This document shows positions 8,985 through 16,607 of a stretch of DNA of 64,000 nt, piece by piece. Origin of the DNA: Acidovorax delafieldii. Its GTDB lineage: Bacteria > Pseudomonadota > Gammaproteobacteria > Burkholderiales > Burkholderiaceae_C. The notes under the pieces were generated by a model. The model saw only the letters and a list, made by a program, of their open reading frames with translations, ran no database searches and was not told the origin of the DNA. How positions within the stretch are numbered: position 1 is the stretch's first letter; each line of letters opens with the position of its first letter. The stretch spans positions 40,163 to 104,162 of the forward strand of contig DFQQ01000002.1 of the NCBI GenBank assembly GCA_002377855.1, given 5' to 3'. Position numbers and translations under genes: made by a program.

Positions 8985-9425
8985 ATGAAAACCGTTCAAA
9001 AGTCTGTCCTCATTTGGTACTCGCCCCAAGAGATGTTCGATCTGGTCACTGCCGTGGAACGTTACCCCGAGTTTCTTCCGTGGTGTGATCGTGCCCAGGT
9101 GCTGGAACGCGGCGCAGACGGGATGACGGCGGAGGTGGGCATAGCATTGGGCGGCATTCGCCAGACTTTTGTGACGCGAAACGTCCACGTGCCCGGCGAG
9201 CGGGTGCAAATGCACCTCGTCAAAGGCCCGTTCTCGCAACTGGAGGGGGATTGGCGCTTCTTGCCAGTGGGCGATGGGAGCCAGCGGGCGTGCAAGGTGG
9301 AGCTGCAACTGAACTATGGTTTCAGCAGCGCAGCACTCGCCGCCCTGGTGGGCCCGGTGTTTGACCGCATTGCAGCGACCATGGTGGATGCTTTCGTGAA
9401 ACGGGCAGAGCAGGTGTATGGCTGA
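8985..9425 (+). CDS. RatA-like START/coenzyme Q-binding family protein
   Basis: A 146-aa protein of the START/Bet v1-like superfamily (RatA / Coq10 type). It begins MKTVQKSVLIWYSPQEMFDLV and contains VERYPEFLPWCDRAQVLE, the signature region of this family, and ends with the amphipathic helix VGPVFDRIAATMVDAFVKRAEQVYG. Family members are described either as ribosome-association toxin RatA or as ubiquinone-binding Coq10 homologues; the sequence cannot decide. Start is the ATG at 8985; an earlier in-frame ATG at 8943 adds residues atypical of the family. It overlaps the rnfH-like gene by 8 bp, the ratA-ratB-like arrangement common next to smpB. Confidence 0.9.
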   Translation: MKTVQKSVLIWYSPQEMFDLVTAVERYPEFLPWCDRAQVLERGADGMTAEVGIALGGIRQTFVTRNVHVPGERVQMHLVKGPFSQLEGDWRFLPVGDGSQRACKVELQLNYGFSSAALAALVGPVFDRIAATMVDAFVKRAEQVYG

Positions 9426-9831
9426 GTTGGCACTTCACTGTGGCAGCAGCGTGGGCTTGGCACCGAGTGCGTCGCCACAAGTTCAGGCTGCTCCAGACGC
9501 GTTGCAAATCACCGTAGTGGTTTGCACGGCGCCGCGGCAAACCCAACAATGGGCGTTGGTTCTTCCGCCAGGCTCATCGGTGGCCGATGCGCTGCGTGCT
9601 TGCGCTACGGGTTCATCTTGGCGCGCCGTGCAGGCAGGCTCTGCGGGTTGCGGGGTGTGGGGACGTGCGGTGGATACAGACACCTTGCTTTGCGACCAGG
9701 ATCGCGTCGAGGTCTACCGTGCGTTGAAGGTGGACCCCAAGGTCGCTCGGCGCGAGCGCTTCGCCAAGCAAGGGGCCCGCACCACCGGGCTTTTTGCCGG
9801 CAAGCGCCCAGGAGCCAAGGCGGGCTACTGA
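9418..9831 (+). CDS. RnfH / UPF0125 (RatB) family protein
   Basis: A 137-residue ubiquitin-fold (beta-grasp) protein of the RnfH/RatB family. The conserved part ITVVVCTAPRQTQQWALVLPPGSSVADALRAC is followed by GVWGRAVDTDTLLCDQDRVEVYRALKVDPKVARRERFAKQ, which is diagnostic. The first 25 residues and the basic Gly-rich tail are less conserved. The start overlaps the ratA-like gene by 8 bp, so translation is probably coupled. Precise function is unsettled in the family. Confidence 0.9.
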   Translation: MAELALHCGSSVGLAPSASPQVQAAPDALQITVVVCTAPRQTQQWALVLPPGSSVADALRACATGSSWRAVQAGSAGCGVWGRAVDTDTLLCDQDRVEVYRALKVDPKVARRERFAKQGARTTGLFAGKRPGAKAGY

Positions 9832-9849
9832 GCGCTGCTTCCTGCGGAC

Positions 9850-10374
9850 TCAGCGGCTGCAGTCCGAGGCGATGATGTCGTTGGTGCGTTTGATCTCTGC
9901 GCTGCGACTGCCTTCATCCATGAATACCCGCTCGCCCTGGGCGTTGGTTTGCTTCATCGGAACGCCCGACTCCAACGTGGCTTTGGCTTGGCGGGCGCGG
10001 GTGCAGTTCTCTGCCTTGGCGCGCGCGATCTTGTCTTCCTCGGCTTTTTTCTTGGCTGCTTCAGCGGCTTCGGCTGCGGCTTTCTTTTCTTCCAGTTCCT
10101 TGTCTTTTCCTGCGGCTGCAGGCTTTGTCGCTGGCTTGGAGGCCGCTGCCGCAGGGGCTGCATTCTCGGCACTGCTGGCTTCTGGGGCTGCTGCGGCGCG
10201 TGCGGATCGCGCTCCACCCGGCTGCTTCAGGATGCTCTTGGCCGGCACGTCTGCTGGCGGAGGACGATCACTGAACACCTTGCGACCATCCTTGTCGATC
10301 CATTGCCACTGAGCAGCTGCGCCCAGGGCCCATGTGCAGGCCACGGCCAGCAGGAGAAGCTTGTGCATTTTCAT
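9850..10374 (-). CDS. DUF4124-domain exported protein
   Basis: A 174-aa protein with an N-terminal signal peptide (MKMHKLLLLAVACTWALGAAAQ) followed by the DUF4124 core WQWIDKDGRKVFSDRPPPADVPAKSILKQPG, a long Ala/Lys-rich coiled-coil region (about residues 65-130) and a C-terminal part containing CTRARQAKATLESGVP and MDEGSRSAEIKRTNDIIASDC. Such proteins are common in Comamonadaceae next to guaB; function unknown. It is divergent from guaB. Confidence 0.85.
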   Translation of the reverse strand: MKMHKLLLLAVACTWALGAAAQWQWIDKDGRKVFSDRPPPADVPAKSILKQPGGARSARAAAAPEASSAENAAPAAAASKPATKPAAAGKDKELEEKKAAAEAAEAAKKKAEEDKIARAKAENCTRARQAKATLESGVPMKQTNAQGERVFMDEGSRSAEIKRTNDIIASDCSR

Positions 10375-10522
10375 GCGGGCAAGTTTAGCCGGGCATGCTG
10401 TTTGCTGTCACAGCATTCGCAACTGGTTACAGATCGGTAGCGGAACCGCGACGCCGCCGAAACTGCTCTGCCAGCGGGTGCACTGGACAGTGCGGGTACA
10501 ATCCGTTTTTTGGAGCTTTCTC

Positions 10523-11998
10523 ATGCGCCTACTTGGAAAAGCGCTCACCTTCGACGATGTGTTGCTGGTGCCAGCGTACTCCCAGGTCCTGCCCAAGGAC
10601 ACGTCCCTCGCGACGAAACTCTCCCGCAATATCCAATTGAACCTGCCGCTCGTGTCCGCTGCCATGGACACCGTGACCGAGGCGCGCCTGGCCATTGCCA
10701 TCGCCCAGGAGGGCGGCATCGGTATCGTGCACAAGAACCTCACACCGCAGGAGCAGGCCGCGCACGTGGCCAAGGTCAAGCGCTATGAATCCGGCGTGCT
10801 GCGCGACCCTGTGGTCATCACGCCCGAGCACACGGTTCTGCAGGTCTTGCAGCTTTCCGAGCAGCTCGGCATTTCGGGCTTCCCGGTCTGCGATGGCGGC
10901 AAGGTCGTCGGTATCGTCACGGGGCGTGACCTGCGCTTTGAAACCCGCTACGACGTCAAGGTCCACCAGATCATGACGCCGCGCGAGAAGCTCATCACCG
11001 TCAACGAAAAAGACGGCACCACGCCTGAGCAAGCCAAGGCGCTCCTGAACAAGCACAAGTTGGAGCGCATCCTGGTGATCAACGATGCGTTCGAGCTCAA
11101 GGGCTTGATCACCGTGAAGGACATCACCAAGCAAACCAGCTTCCCCAATGCGGCACGCGATGCGTCTGGCCGCCTGCGCGTGGGCGCTGCGGTGGGCGTG
11201 GGCGAGGGCACCGAAGAGCGCGTGGAAGCGCTGGTGCGCGCTGGCGTGGATGCCATCGTGGTGGACACCGCACACGGCCACAGCAAGGGCGTGATCGACC
11301 GCGTGCGCTGGGTCAAGCAAAACTACCCGCAAGTCGATGTGATCGGCGGCAACATCGCCACAGGCGCGGCGGCGCTGGCCTTGGTGGAAGCCGGTGCCGA
11401 CGCCGTGAAGGTGGGTATCGGCCCCGGCTCGATCTGCACCACGCGCATCGTGGCCGGTGTGGGCGTGCCCCAGATCATGGCCATCGACAACGTGGCCACG
11501 GCGCTGAAGGGCACGGGCGTGCCGCTGATCGCTGACGGCGGTATTCGCTACAGCGGCGACATCGCTAAGGCTTTGGCCGCTGGCGCCAGTACCATCATGA
11601 TGGGTGGCATGTTTGCGGGCACTGAAGAAGCCCCCGGCGAAGTGATCCTGTTCCAGGGCCGCAGCTACAAGAGCTACCGCGGCATGGGCTCCATCGGTGC
11701 CATGCAGCAAGGCAGTGCCGACCGCTACTTCCAGGAATCGACCACTGGCAATCCCAACGCCGACAAGCTGGTTCCTGAGGGCATCGAAGGCCGCGTGCCG
11801 TACAAGGGCTCGATGGTCTCCATCGTGTTCCAGATGGCCGGCGGGGTTCGTGCGGCCATGGGCTACTGCGGTTGCGCCACGATCGAAGAGATGAACAACA
11901 AGGCAGAGTTTGTGGAGATCACCACCGCTGGTATCCGCGAAAGCCACGTTCACGACGTGCAGATCACCAAGGAAGCACCTAACTACCGCGCGGACTGA
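10523..11998 (+). CDS. guaB: IMP dehydrogenase
   Basis: Oxidises IMP to XMP with NAD+, the first committed step of GMP synthesis. The 491-aa product starts MRLLGKALTFDDVLLVPAYSQ and has the two CBS domains inserted at about residues 95-205. The catalytic-Cys loop GPGSICTTR follows, then the phosphate-binding ADGGIRYSGD and GGMFAGTEEAPGE, and the flap region SYRGMGSIGAM. GGAG at 10512-10515 precedes the ATG at 10523; an ATG 189 bp upstream is ruled out by homology. A TACAAT box at 10497-10502 is a plausible -10. guaA follows after a terminator. Confidence 0.97.
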   Translation: MRLLGKALTFDDVLLVPAYSQVLPKDTSLATKLSRNIQLNLPLVSAAMDTVTEARLAIAIAQEGGIGIVHKNLTPQEQAAHVAKVKRYESGVLRDPVVITPEHTVLQVLQLSEQLGISGFPVCDGGKVVGIVTGRDLRFETRYDVKVHQIMTPREKLITVNEKDGTTPEQAKALLNKHKLERILVINDAFELKGLITVKDITKQTSFPNAARDASGRLRVGAAVGVGEGTEERVEALVRAGVDAIVVDTAHGHSKGVIDRVRWVKQNYPQVDVIGGNIATGAAALALVEAGADAVKVGIGPGSICTTRIVAGVGVPQIMAIDNVATALKGTGVPLIADGGIRYSGDIAKALAAGASTIMMGGMFAGTEEAPGEVILFQGRSYKSYRGMGSIGAMQQGSADRYFQESTTGNPNADKLVPEGIEGRVPYKGSMVSIVFQMAGGVRAAMGYCGCATIEEMNNKAEFVEITTAGIRESHVHDVQITKEAPNYRAD

Positions 11999-12013
11999 TC
12001 CCTCCGCAACCAC

Positions 12014-12048
12014 AGGCCCGAACCCATTTCCAGGTGTTCGGGCCTTTG
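12014..12048 (+). terminator. terminator after guaB
   Basis: AGGCCCGAAC / GTTCGGGCCT stem with a 12-nt loop, then TTGTCTTTT. Being in the guaB-guaA gap, it may be only partly effective or guaA has its own promoter. Confidence 0.75.
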
Positions 12049-12087
12049 TCTTTTCTCAAGCCCTCACGCACCTTTCTGTCGCCCGCC

Positions 12088-13704
12088 ATGCAACACCAGA
12101 AAATCCTCATCCTCGACTTCGGCTCGCAAGTCACGCAACTCATCGCCCGCCGCGTGCGCGAGGCCCACGTGTACTGCGAAGTGCACCCTTGCGATGTGAC
12201 CGACGAGTGGATCCGCGAATACGCCAAAGACGGCTCGCTCAAGGGCGTGATCCTGTCGGGCAGCCATGCCAGCGTGTACGAGGTGGACGACAAGGCGCCG
12301 GATGCTGTGTTTGAGCTGGGCATTCCCGTGTTGGGCATTTGCTACGGCATGCAGACCATGGCCAACCAGCTGGGTGGCAAGGTCGAAGGCTCCAACACCC
12401 GCGAATTTGGCTACGCCGAAGTGCGAGCCCATGGCCACACCGAACTGCTCAAGGGCATTGAAGACTTTGCCACGCCCGAAGGCCACGGCATGCTCAAGGT
12501 GTGGATGAGCCACGGCGACAAGGTCACCGCGCTGCCCCCAGGCTTCAAGGTGATGTGCTCCACGCCTTCGTGCCCCATCGCCGGCATGGCCGACGAAAGC
12601 CGCCACTATTACGCTGTGCAGTTTCACCCCGAAGTCACGCACACCGTGCAAGGGCGCGTGCTGCTGGAGCGGTTTGTGCTGGGCATCTGCGGCACCCGTG
12701 CCGACTGGGTCATGCGCGACCACATCGAAGAAGCGGTGCAAAAAATTCGCGAACAGGTGGGTGACGAGGAGGTGATTCTCGGCCTGTCGGGTGGCGTGGA
12801 TTCTTCCGTGGCTGCAGCGCTGATCCACCGCGCCATTGGCGACCAACTCACCTGCGTGTTCGTCGATCACGGCCTGCTGCGTCTGAACGAAGGCGACATG
12901 GTCATGGACATGTTCGAAGGCAAGCTGCACGCCAAGGTCATTCGCGTGGACGCCAGCGATTTGTTCTTGGGCAAGCTGGCGGGTGTGAGCGAACCTGAGC
13001 AAAAGCGCAAGATCATCGGTGGTCTGTTCGTGGACGTGTTCAAGGCCGAGGCTGCCAAGCTCAAGGCCGGAACGGGCGGTCACAAAGGCGCGACGTTCCT
13101 GGCCCAGGGCACGATCTACCCAGACGTGATCGAGTCCGGTGGCGCCAAGAGCAAGAAGGCCGTCACCATCAAGAGCCACCACAACGTGGGCGGCCTGCCC
13201 GAGCAGCTGGGCCTCAAATTGCTCGAACCCCTGCGTGACCTGTTCAAGGATGAAGTGCGCGAACTGGGTGTGGCTCTGGGCCTGCCTCACGAGATGGTCT
13301 ACCGCCACCCGTTCCCTGGCCCCGGCCTGGGCGTGCGGATCTTGGGCGAGGTGAAAAAGGAATACGCCGACCTGCTGCGCCGTGCCGACGCGATCTTCAT
13401 CGAAGAGCTGCGCAACTTCAAGGATGAAGCCACAGGCAAGACTTGGTACGACCTGACCAGCCAGGCCTTCACCGTGTTCTTGCCCGTCAAGAGCGTGGGC
13501 GTGATGGGTGATGGCCGTACCTACGATTACGTGGTGGCCCTGCGCGCTGTGCAAACCAGCGACTTCATGACGGCCGACTGGGCTGAGCTGCCCTATGCCC
13601 TGCTCAAGAAGGTCTCGGGCCGCATCATCAACGAAGTGCGCGGCATCAACCGCGTGACGTATGACGTGAGCAGCAAGCCGCCGGCGACGATCGAGTGGGA
13701 ATGA
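12088..13704 (+). CDS. guaA: GMP synthase (glutamine-hydrolysing)
   Basis: Converts XMP to GMP with ATP and glutamine. The 538-residue protein has the class I amidotransferase domain (ILDFGSQVTQLIARRVRE at the start, nucleophile Cys in GICYGMQ, His in FHPEVTHT) and the ATP-pyrophosphatase P-loop SGGVDSSVAA. The C-terminal dimerisation domain ends with the conserved SSKPPATIEWE. Start is the ATG at 12088 (MQHQKILILDFG); an in-frame ATG at 12034 would overlap the guaB terminator. Confidence 0.97.
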   Translation: MQHQKILILDFGSQVTQLIARRVREAHVYCEVHPCDVTDEWIREYAKDGSLKGVILSGSHASVYEVDDKAPDAVFELGIPVLGICYGMQTMANQLGGKVEGSNTREFGYAEVRAHGHTELLKGIEDFATPEGHGMLKVWMSHGDKVTALPPGFKVMCSTPSCPIAGMADESRHYYAVQFHPEVTHTVQGRVLLERFVLGICGTRADWVMRDHIEEAVQKIREQVGDEEVILGLSGGVDSSVAAALIHRAIGDQLTCVFVDHGLLRLNEGDMVMDMFEGKLHAKVIRVDASDLFLGKLAGVSEPEQKRKIIGGLFVDVFKAEAAKLKAGTGGHKGATFLAQGTIYPDVIESGGAKSKKAVTIKSHHNVGGLPEQLGLKLLEPLRDLFKDEVRELGVALGLPHEMVYRHPFPGPGLGVRILGEVKKEYADLLRRADAIFIEELRNFKDEATGKTWYDLTSQAFTVFLPVKSVGVMGDGRTYDYVVALRAVQTSDFMTADWAELPYALLKKVSGRIINEVRGINRVTYDVSSKPPATIEWE

Positions 13705-13750
13705 TCGACACGCAGTTCAGATCCATCGACTGAGCTTCGATGCACAAGCG

Positions 13751-13782
13751 AAAAGGCCTTGAAGTCATTCAAGGCCTTTTTT
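13751..13782 (+). terminator. terminator after guaA
   Basis: 13-bp perfect stem (AAAAGGCCTTGAA / TTCAAGGCCTTTT) with a 4-nt loop and a T-run. Confidence 0.88.
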
Positions 13783-13829
13783 GTTTCAGGGACTGGGCGC
13801 TGAACGGGTGGGCACAGGGCCGACGGCGA

Positions 13830-14240
13830 CTACTGTCCGCCAAACAGCCCGCCTTCGTCCAGCAACTCGTAGCTGATCTCAGGCCGCCGCTCCAGGCCTT
13901 GGCGGATGGCGGCGGGGATGGACTGCCGTGTTTTGCGGCACAGGCCGCGTTGTTCGTGGACCAGAATGGTGATGCCGCGCAGCGTGCGCACCTCGTTGGG
14001 GCCGGGGGCGATGGTCAGGCGGATGCCGAGCTGTTGTTCCATGCGGTCTTGCAGGCGGCGCAGGTCGGCCAGGCTGGTGATTTGCTCCAGGCGCTGCAGC
14101 AGGCGCTTTTCTTCGTCGCGGGTGAGCAGCAGCACCCGCGCGTCGGCCTGGGGGTCTTGCAGCATGGCGTCGCGGTCGCATACGCAGGCGCCGGGTGGGC
14201 ATTCGGTGCGGATGGGCAGCGTGGGGGGCAGCGCGTTCAT
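13830..14240 (-). CDS. hypothetical protein with Cys-rich N-terminus
   Basis: A 136-aa protein starting MNALPPTLPIRTECPPGACVCDRD. The three closely spaced cysteines (ECPPGACVC) suggest metal or Fe-S binding. They are followed by a charged helical region rich in Leu/Arg/Gln (TRDEEKRLLQRLEQITSLADLRRLQDRMEQQL), then a conserved-looking end (TILVHEQRGLCRKTRQSIPAAIRQGLERRP). I do not recognise a named domain. Start ATG at 14240 was chosen because longer upstream frames are antisense to the next gene. It is divergent from the DUF6352-like gene, with 114 bp between the starts. Confidence 0.7.
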   Translation of the reverse strand: MNALPPTLPIRTECPPGACVCDRDAMLQDPQADARVLLLTRDEEKRLLQRLEQITSLADLRRLQDRMEQQLGIRLTIAPGPNEVRTLRGITILVHEQRGLCRKTRQSIPAAIRQGLERRPEISYELLDEGGLFGGQ

Positions 14241-14354
14241 GGTGCTGCGATTGTGCCGTTGGCCTTGCAAACGCGCATGGCTTTGCGGGAAACCACGGGT
14301 GCCGGGGGGTGGCTGTTGTAGCCTCGGAGGTTTTGATTTTCGGGGACCGCTTTC

Positions 14355-15425
14355 GTGACGCCACACAACGATTTTTGGCAAGGCAGCCACTTTTCGCTTT
14401 TGCAACGCGACGCGCGGGGCTGGCTGGTGCCCACCGAGGCGTATGTGCGCACCCTGCTGGCACGGCCCGAACTGGCGTTGGTGCCAGAGTCCTGCGCCGC
14501 AGAAATTGCCTTGCACGAGGTGCTGGTGGCCGCACCCCTGGCACCTGTGCAGCGCGAGCAATTGGCGGCTGTGCAGGATGACGATGCGCGTGAGAACTAC
14601 ACGGTGTTTCTGCGCTTTCGCGATGGTCTTCTGGCTGCGGGCACGCTGGAGGCCTACTACCTGCGGCTGATGCGCAGCGGCGCGATAGACGTTCCTTCGG
14701 TGTTCATCGACGCGGTGGTGCAGGCCTTGCTGCGCAACGTGCTGGATACGAGCAACGACGCGCTCGAAGCCCGAGCGGCCGAGATGCTGTTTCGCCCGCA
14801 GCGCATCACCCTGCAAGAGGGCCAGATGCTGGCAGGCGACCGCGATGCCCTCGACCTGCTGCACGAAACCGCAGGCTTGGGCGAAGTAGGGCGCCTGCTG
14901 CGCCAAGGCGGGGTGTTGCAGCCCACCGCGCAGGTGCAGGTGCTCACGCCCGACAACGCGGGTGCCTATTGGGCCGAGAGCGAGCGCCACCATTTTCTGC
15001 TCGACCTGACCCACGAGCTGACGCAGGACTTGAGCCACGGCCTCACCCTCAAGCTGACCCGTGCTCGCTCGGGCCTGAAGGCCCTGGCGCGGGTGTTGGA
15101 GCGCTGGGTGTTGCACATGCTGGGCGTGCAGGTGCGGATTGAGCCGGTGCACCAGATCAATGACAGCGCCTGGCGCTGGCATGTGGGGCTGGACGTGGAG
15201 TCCACCGCCATCCTGAACGATCTGTACCAGGACCGGCCGGTGGAACCCGAGCGTATGGCACGCCTGGTCAGCCTGTTCACACTGACCTTTGTCAACCCCG
15301 CCGAGATGCGTGCGGACGTGGCGGGCAAGCCGGTGTACTTGGGGCTGGCGACCAACGCCGAAGGGCTGGTGCGCATCAAGCCGCAGAACCTGCTGCTGAA
15401 CTTTCCGTTGGCCACGGCGTCCTGA
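14355..15425 (+). CDS. hypothetical protein, DUF6352-like
   Basis: A 356-aa cytosolic protein beginning MTPHNDFWQGSHFSLLQRDARGWLVPTEAYVRTLLARPELALVPESC. I recall this pattern from a family of uncharacterised beta-proteobacterial proteins (DUF6352), but the name is from memory. No enzyme motif is visible; there are alpha-helical stretches, a DLTHELTQDLSHGLTLKL segment and a C-terminal VYLGLATNAEGLVRIKPQNLLLNFPLA. It is divergent from the Cys-rich 136-aa gene. The 3' flank carries a palindromic element copy and then the IS1595 insertion. Confidence 0.75.
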   Translation: MTPHNDFWQGSHFSLLQRDARGWLVPTEAYVRTLLARPELALVPESCAAEIALHEVLVAAPLAPVQREQLAAVQDDDARENYTVFLRFRDGLLAAGTLEAYYLRLMRSGAIDVPSVFIDAVVQALLRNVLDTSNDALEARAAEMLFRPQRITLQEGQMLAGDRDALDLLHETAGLGEVGRLLRQGGVLQPTAQVQVLTPDNAGAYWAESERHHFLLDLTHELTQDLSHGLTLKLTRARSGLKALARVLERWVLHMLGVQVRIEPVHQINDSAWRWHVGLDVESTAILNDLYQDRPVEPERMARLVSLFTLTFVNPAEMRADVAGKPVYLGLATNAEGLVRIKPQNLLLNFPLATAS

Positions 15426-15430
15426 TTTGC

Positions 15431-15484
15431 TATTGAATTAATAGCTGCCAGCGCTTTCTGAATAAGCGCTAGCGGCCAATTTGA
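15431..15484 (+). repeat. dispersed palindromic element, copy c (IS target)
   Basis: TATTGAATTAATAGCTGCC, AGCGCT, 8 nt, AAGCGCTAGCGGCCAATTTGA. The IS1595 element starts immediately after its last base, and the duplicated target lies in its 3' end. Confidence 0.75.
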
Positions 15485-16557
15485 GGCTCTTCTAGCGAAT
15501 GCTAGTGATGAGTCTTTAACAGCCGCGCTGCGCCCCCATCTCCTAAGCATGACGCCCTAGCGTCTGCCCCAGGAGAAGGCCATGCGACAGCACCAGATGA
15601 CGCACTTGATCCACAGCCTGCCCCAGCTGACGCACCACCCGCGCCAGCACCTGGCGAGCTGCCTGCAGGCGCTGATGGATCGCAGCCAAGCCAGCTCCCT
15701 CATCGAGGCGCACGCCGGCGATACCCGAGCCTGCCCACACTGCGCTAGCTCCCAGCTCGTCAAGAATGGCTCGGCCAATGGGCTGCAACGCTTCAAGTGC
15801 CGACAGTGCAAGCGTACCTTCAACCCCCTGACGGGCACGCCGCTTGCAAGGCTGCATCTGCGGGATAAATGGATGGGCCAAGCACAGGCCTTGGGCGCAG
15901 GGCTCTCGCTAAACGAGGTGGCCCAGCGATTGGATGTAGCGCAAAGCACGGCCTTTCGCTGGCGCCATCGCTTCCTGGCTTGCCCCAAGAATCTGCAGGC
16001 ACGGCAGTTGTTGGGCATTGCTGAAGCCGATGAGTCCTACTTCCTGGCCTCCTGCAAGGGTCAAAGAGGGTTGCTGCGCAAGGCCCGTGGGCGCGGTGGC
16101 AAGGCGCTGGCTGGCTGCAAGGGCTCGGAGTACACACCAGTACTGATGGCGCGAGACCGATCCGGTGCGACAGCCACCCTCATCTTGGAGACGAACAAAG
16201 CGGCGAGTGTGCAAGCGGCGCTCAAGCCATTGCTGGCGCCAGACGCCATCCTGTGTACCGATGGCAGCGTCACACTTGCCAGCGCGGCGCGGGCTCTGGG
16301 CGTGCAACACCAAGCGGTGAACCTGAGCAAAGGCCAACGTGTCAGAGGCCCTTGGCATGTGCAGAACGTCAATGCCTATGTCAGCAGGCTGCGAGGGTGG
16401 ATGCAACGATTCAAGGGTGTTGCGACGAAGTACCTTGATTCGTATTTGGGGTGGTTCAGGTTGTTGGACCGATCAGCCCCCAAGGGGCCGCAGCCCGCGC
16501 GGGTACTTCAGGCCGCCATAGGAAATCAAAGCGTCACTAGCATTCGCTAGAAGAGCC
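15485..16557 (+). mobile_element. IS1595-family insertion sequence, complete
   Basis: A 1073-bp element bounded by perfect 24-bp inverted repeats, GGCTCTTCTAGCGAATGCTA plus GTGA at 15485-15508 and its complement at 16534-16557. It contains a single intact transposase. Flanking 8-mers CAATTTGA (15477-15484) and CGATTTGA (16558-16565) differ by one base, compatible with the 8-bp target duplication typical of this family plus one later mutation. It sits between the DUF6352-like gene and putA and interrupts neither. Confidence 0.93.
15582..16550 (+). CDS. IS1595-family transposase (ISXO2-like)
   Basis: A 322-aa transposase with an N-terminal zinc ribbon (CPHCASSQLVKNG ... FKCRQCKRTFN, residues about 48-85). 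An HTH region follows (GLSLNEVAQRLDVAQSTAFRWRHRFL), then the ISXO2-like DDE domain with EADESYF, LCTDGSVTLASAA and the C-terminal NAYVSRLRGWMQRFKGVATK followed by YLDSYLGWFR. AGGAG lies just before the ATG. The frame is intact and ends inside the right inverted repeat, so the element may be active. Confidence 0.93.
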   Translation: MRQHQMTHLIHSLPQLTHHPRQHLASCLQALMDRSQASSLIEAHAGDTRACPHCASSQLVKNGSANGLQRFKCRQCKRTFNPLTGTPLARLHLRDKWMGQAQALGAGLSLNEVAQRLDVAQSTAFRWRHRFLACPKNLQARQLLGIAEADESYFLASCKGQRGLLRKARGRGGKALAGCKGSEYTPVLMARDRSGATATLILETNKAASVQAALKPLLAPDAILCTDGSVTLASAARALGVQHQAVNLSKGQRVRGPWHVQNVNAYVSRLRGWMQRFKGVATKYLDSYLGWFRLLDRSAPKGPQPARVLQAAIGNQSVTSIR

Positions 16558-16607
16558 CGATTTGATTCAAAATCGCCGCAGCGCGCGGGTAGCGCTGCGG
16601 CGGGTGC

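Noticed and set aside
10529..13554. Two antisense frames of about 495 codons over guaB and guaA
   Set aside because: Both lie opposite firmly identified enzymes and have shadow composition.
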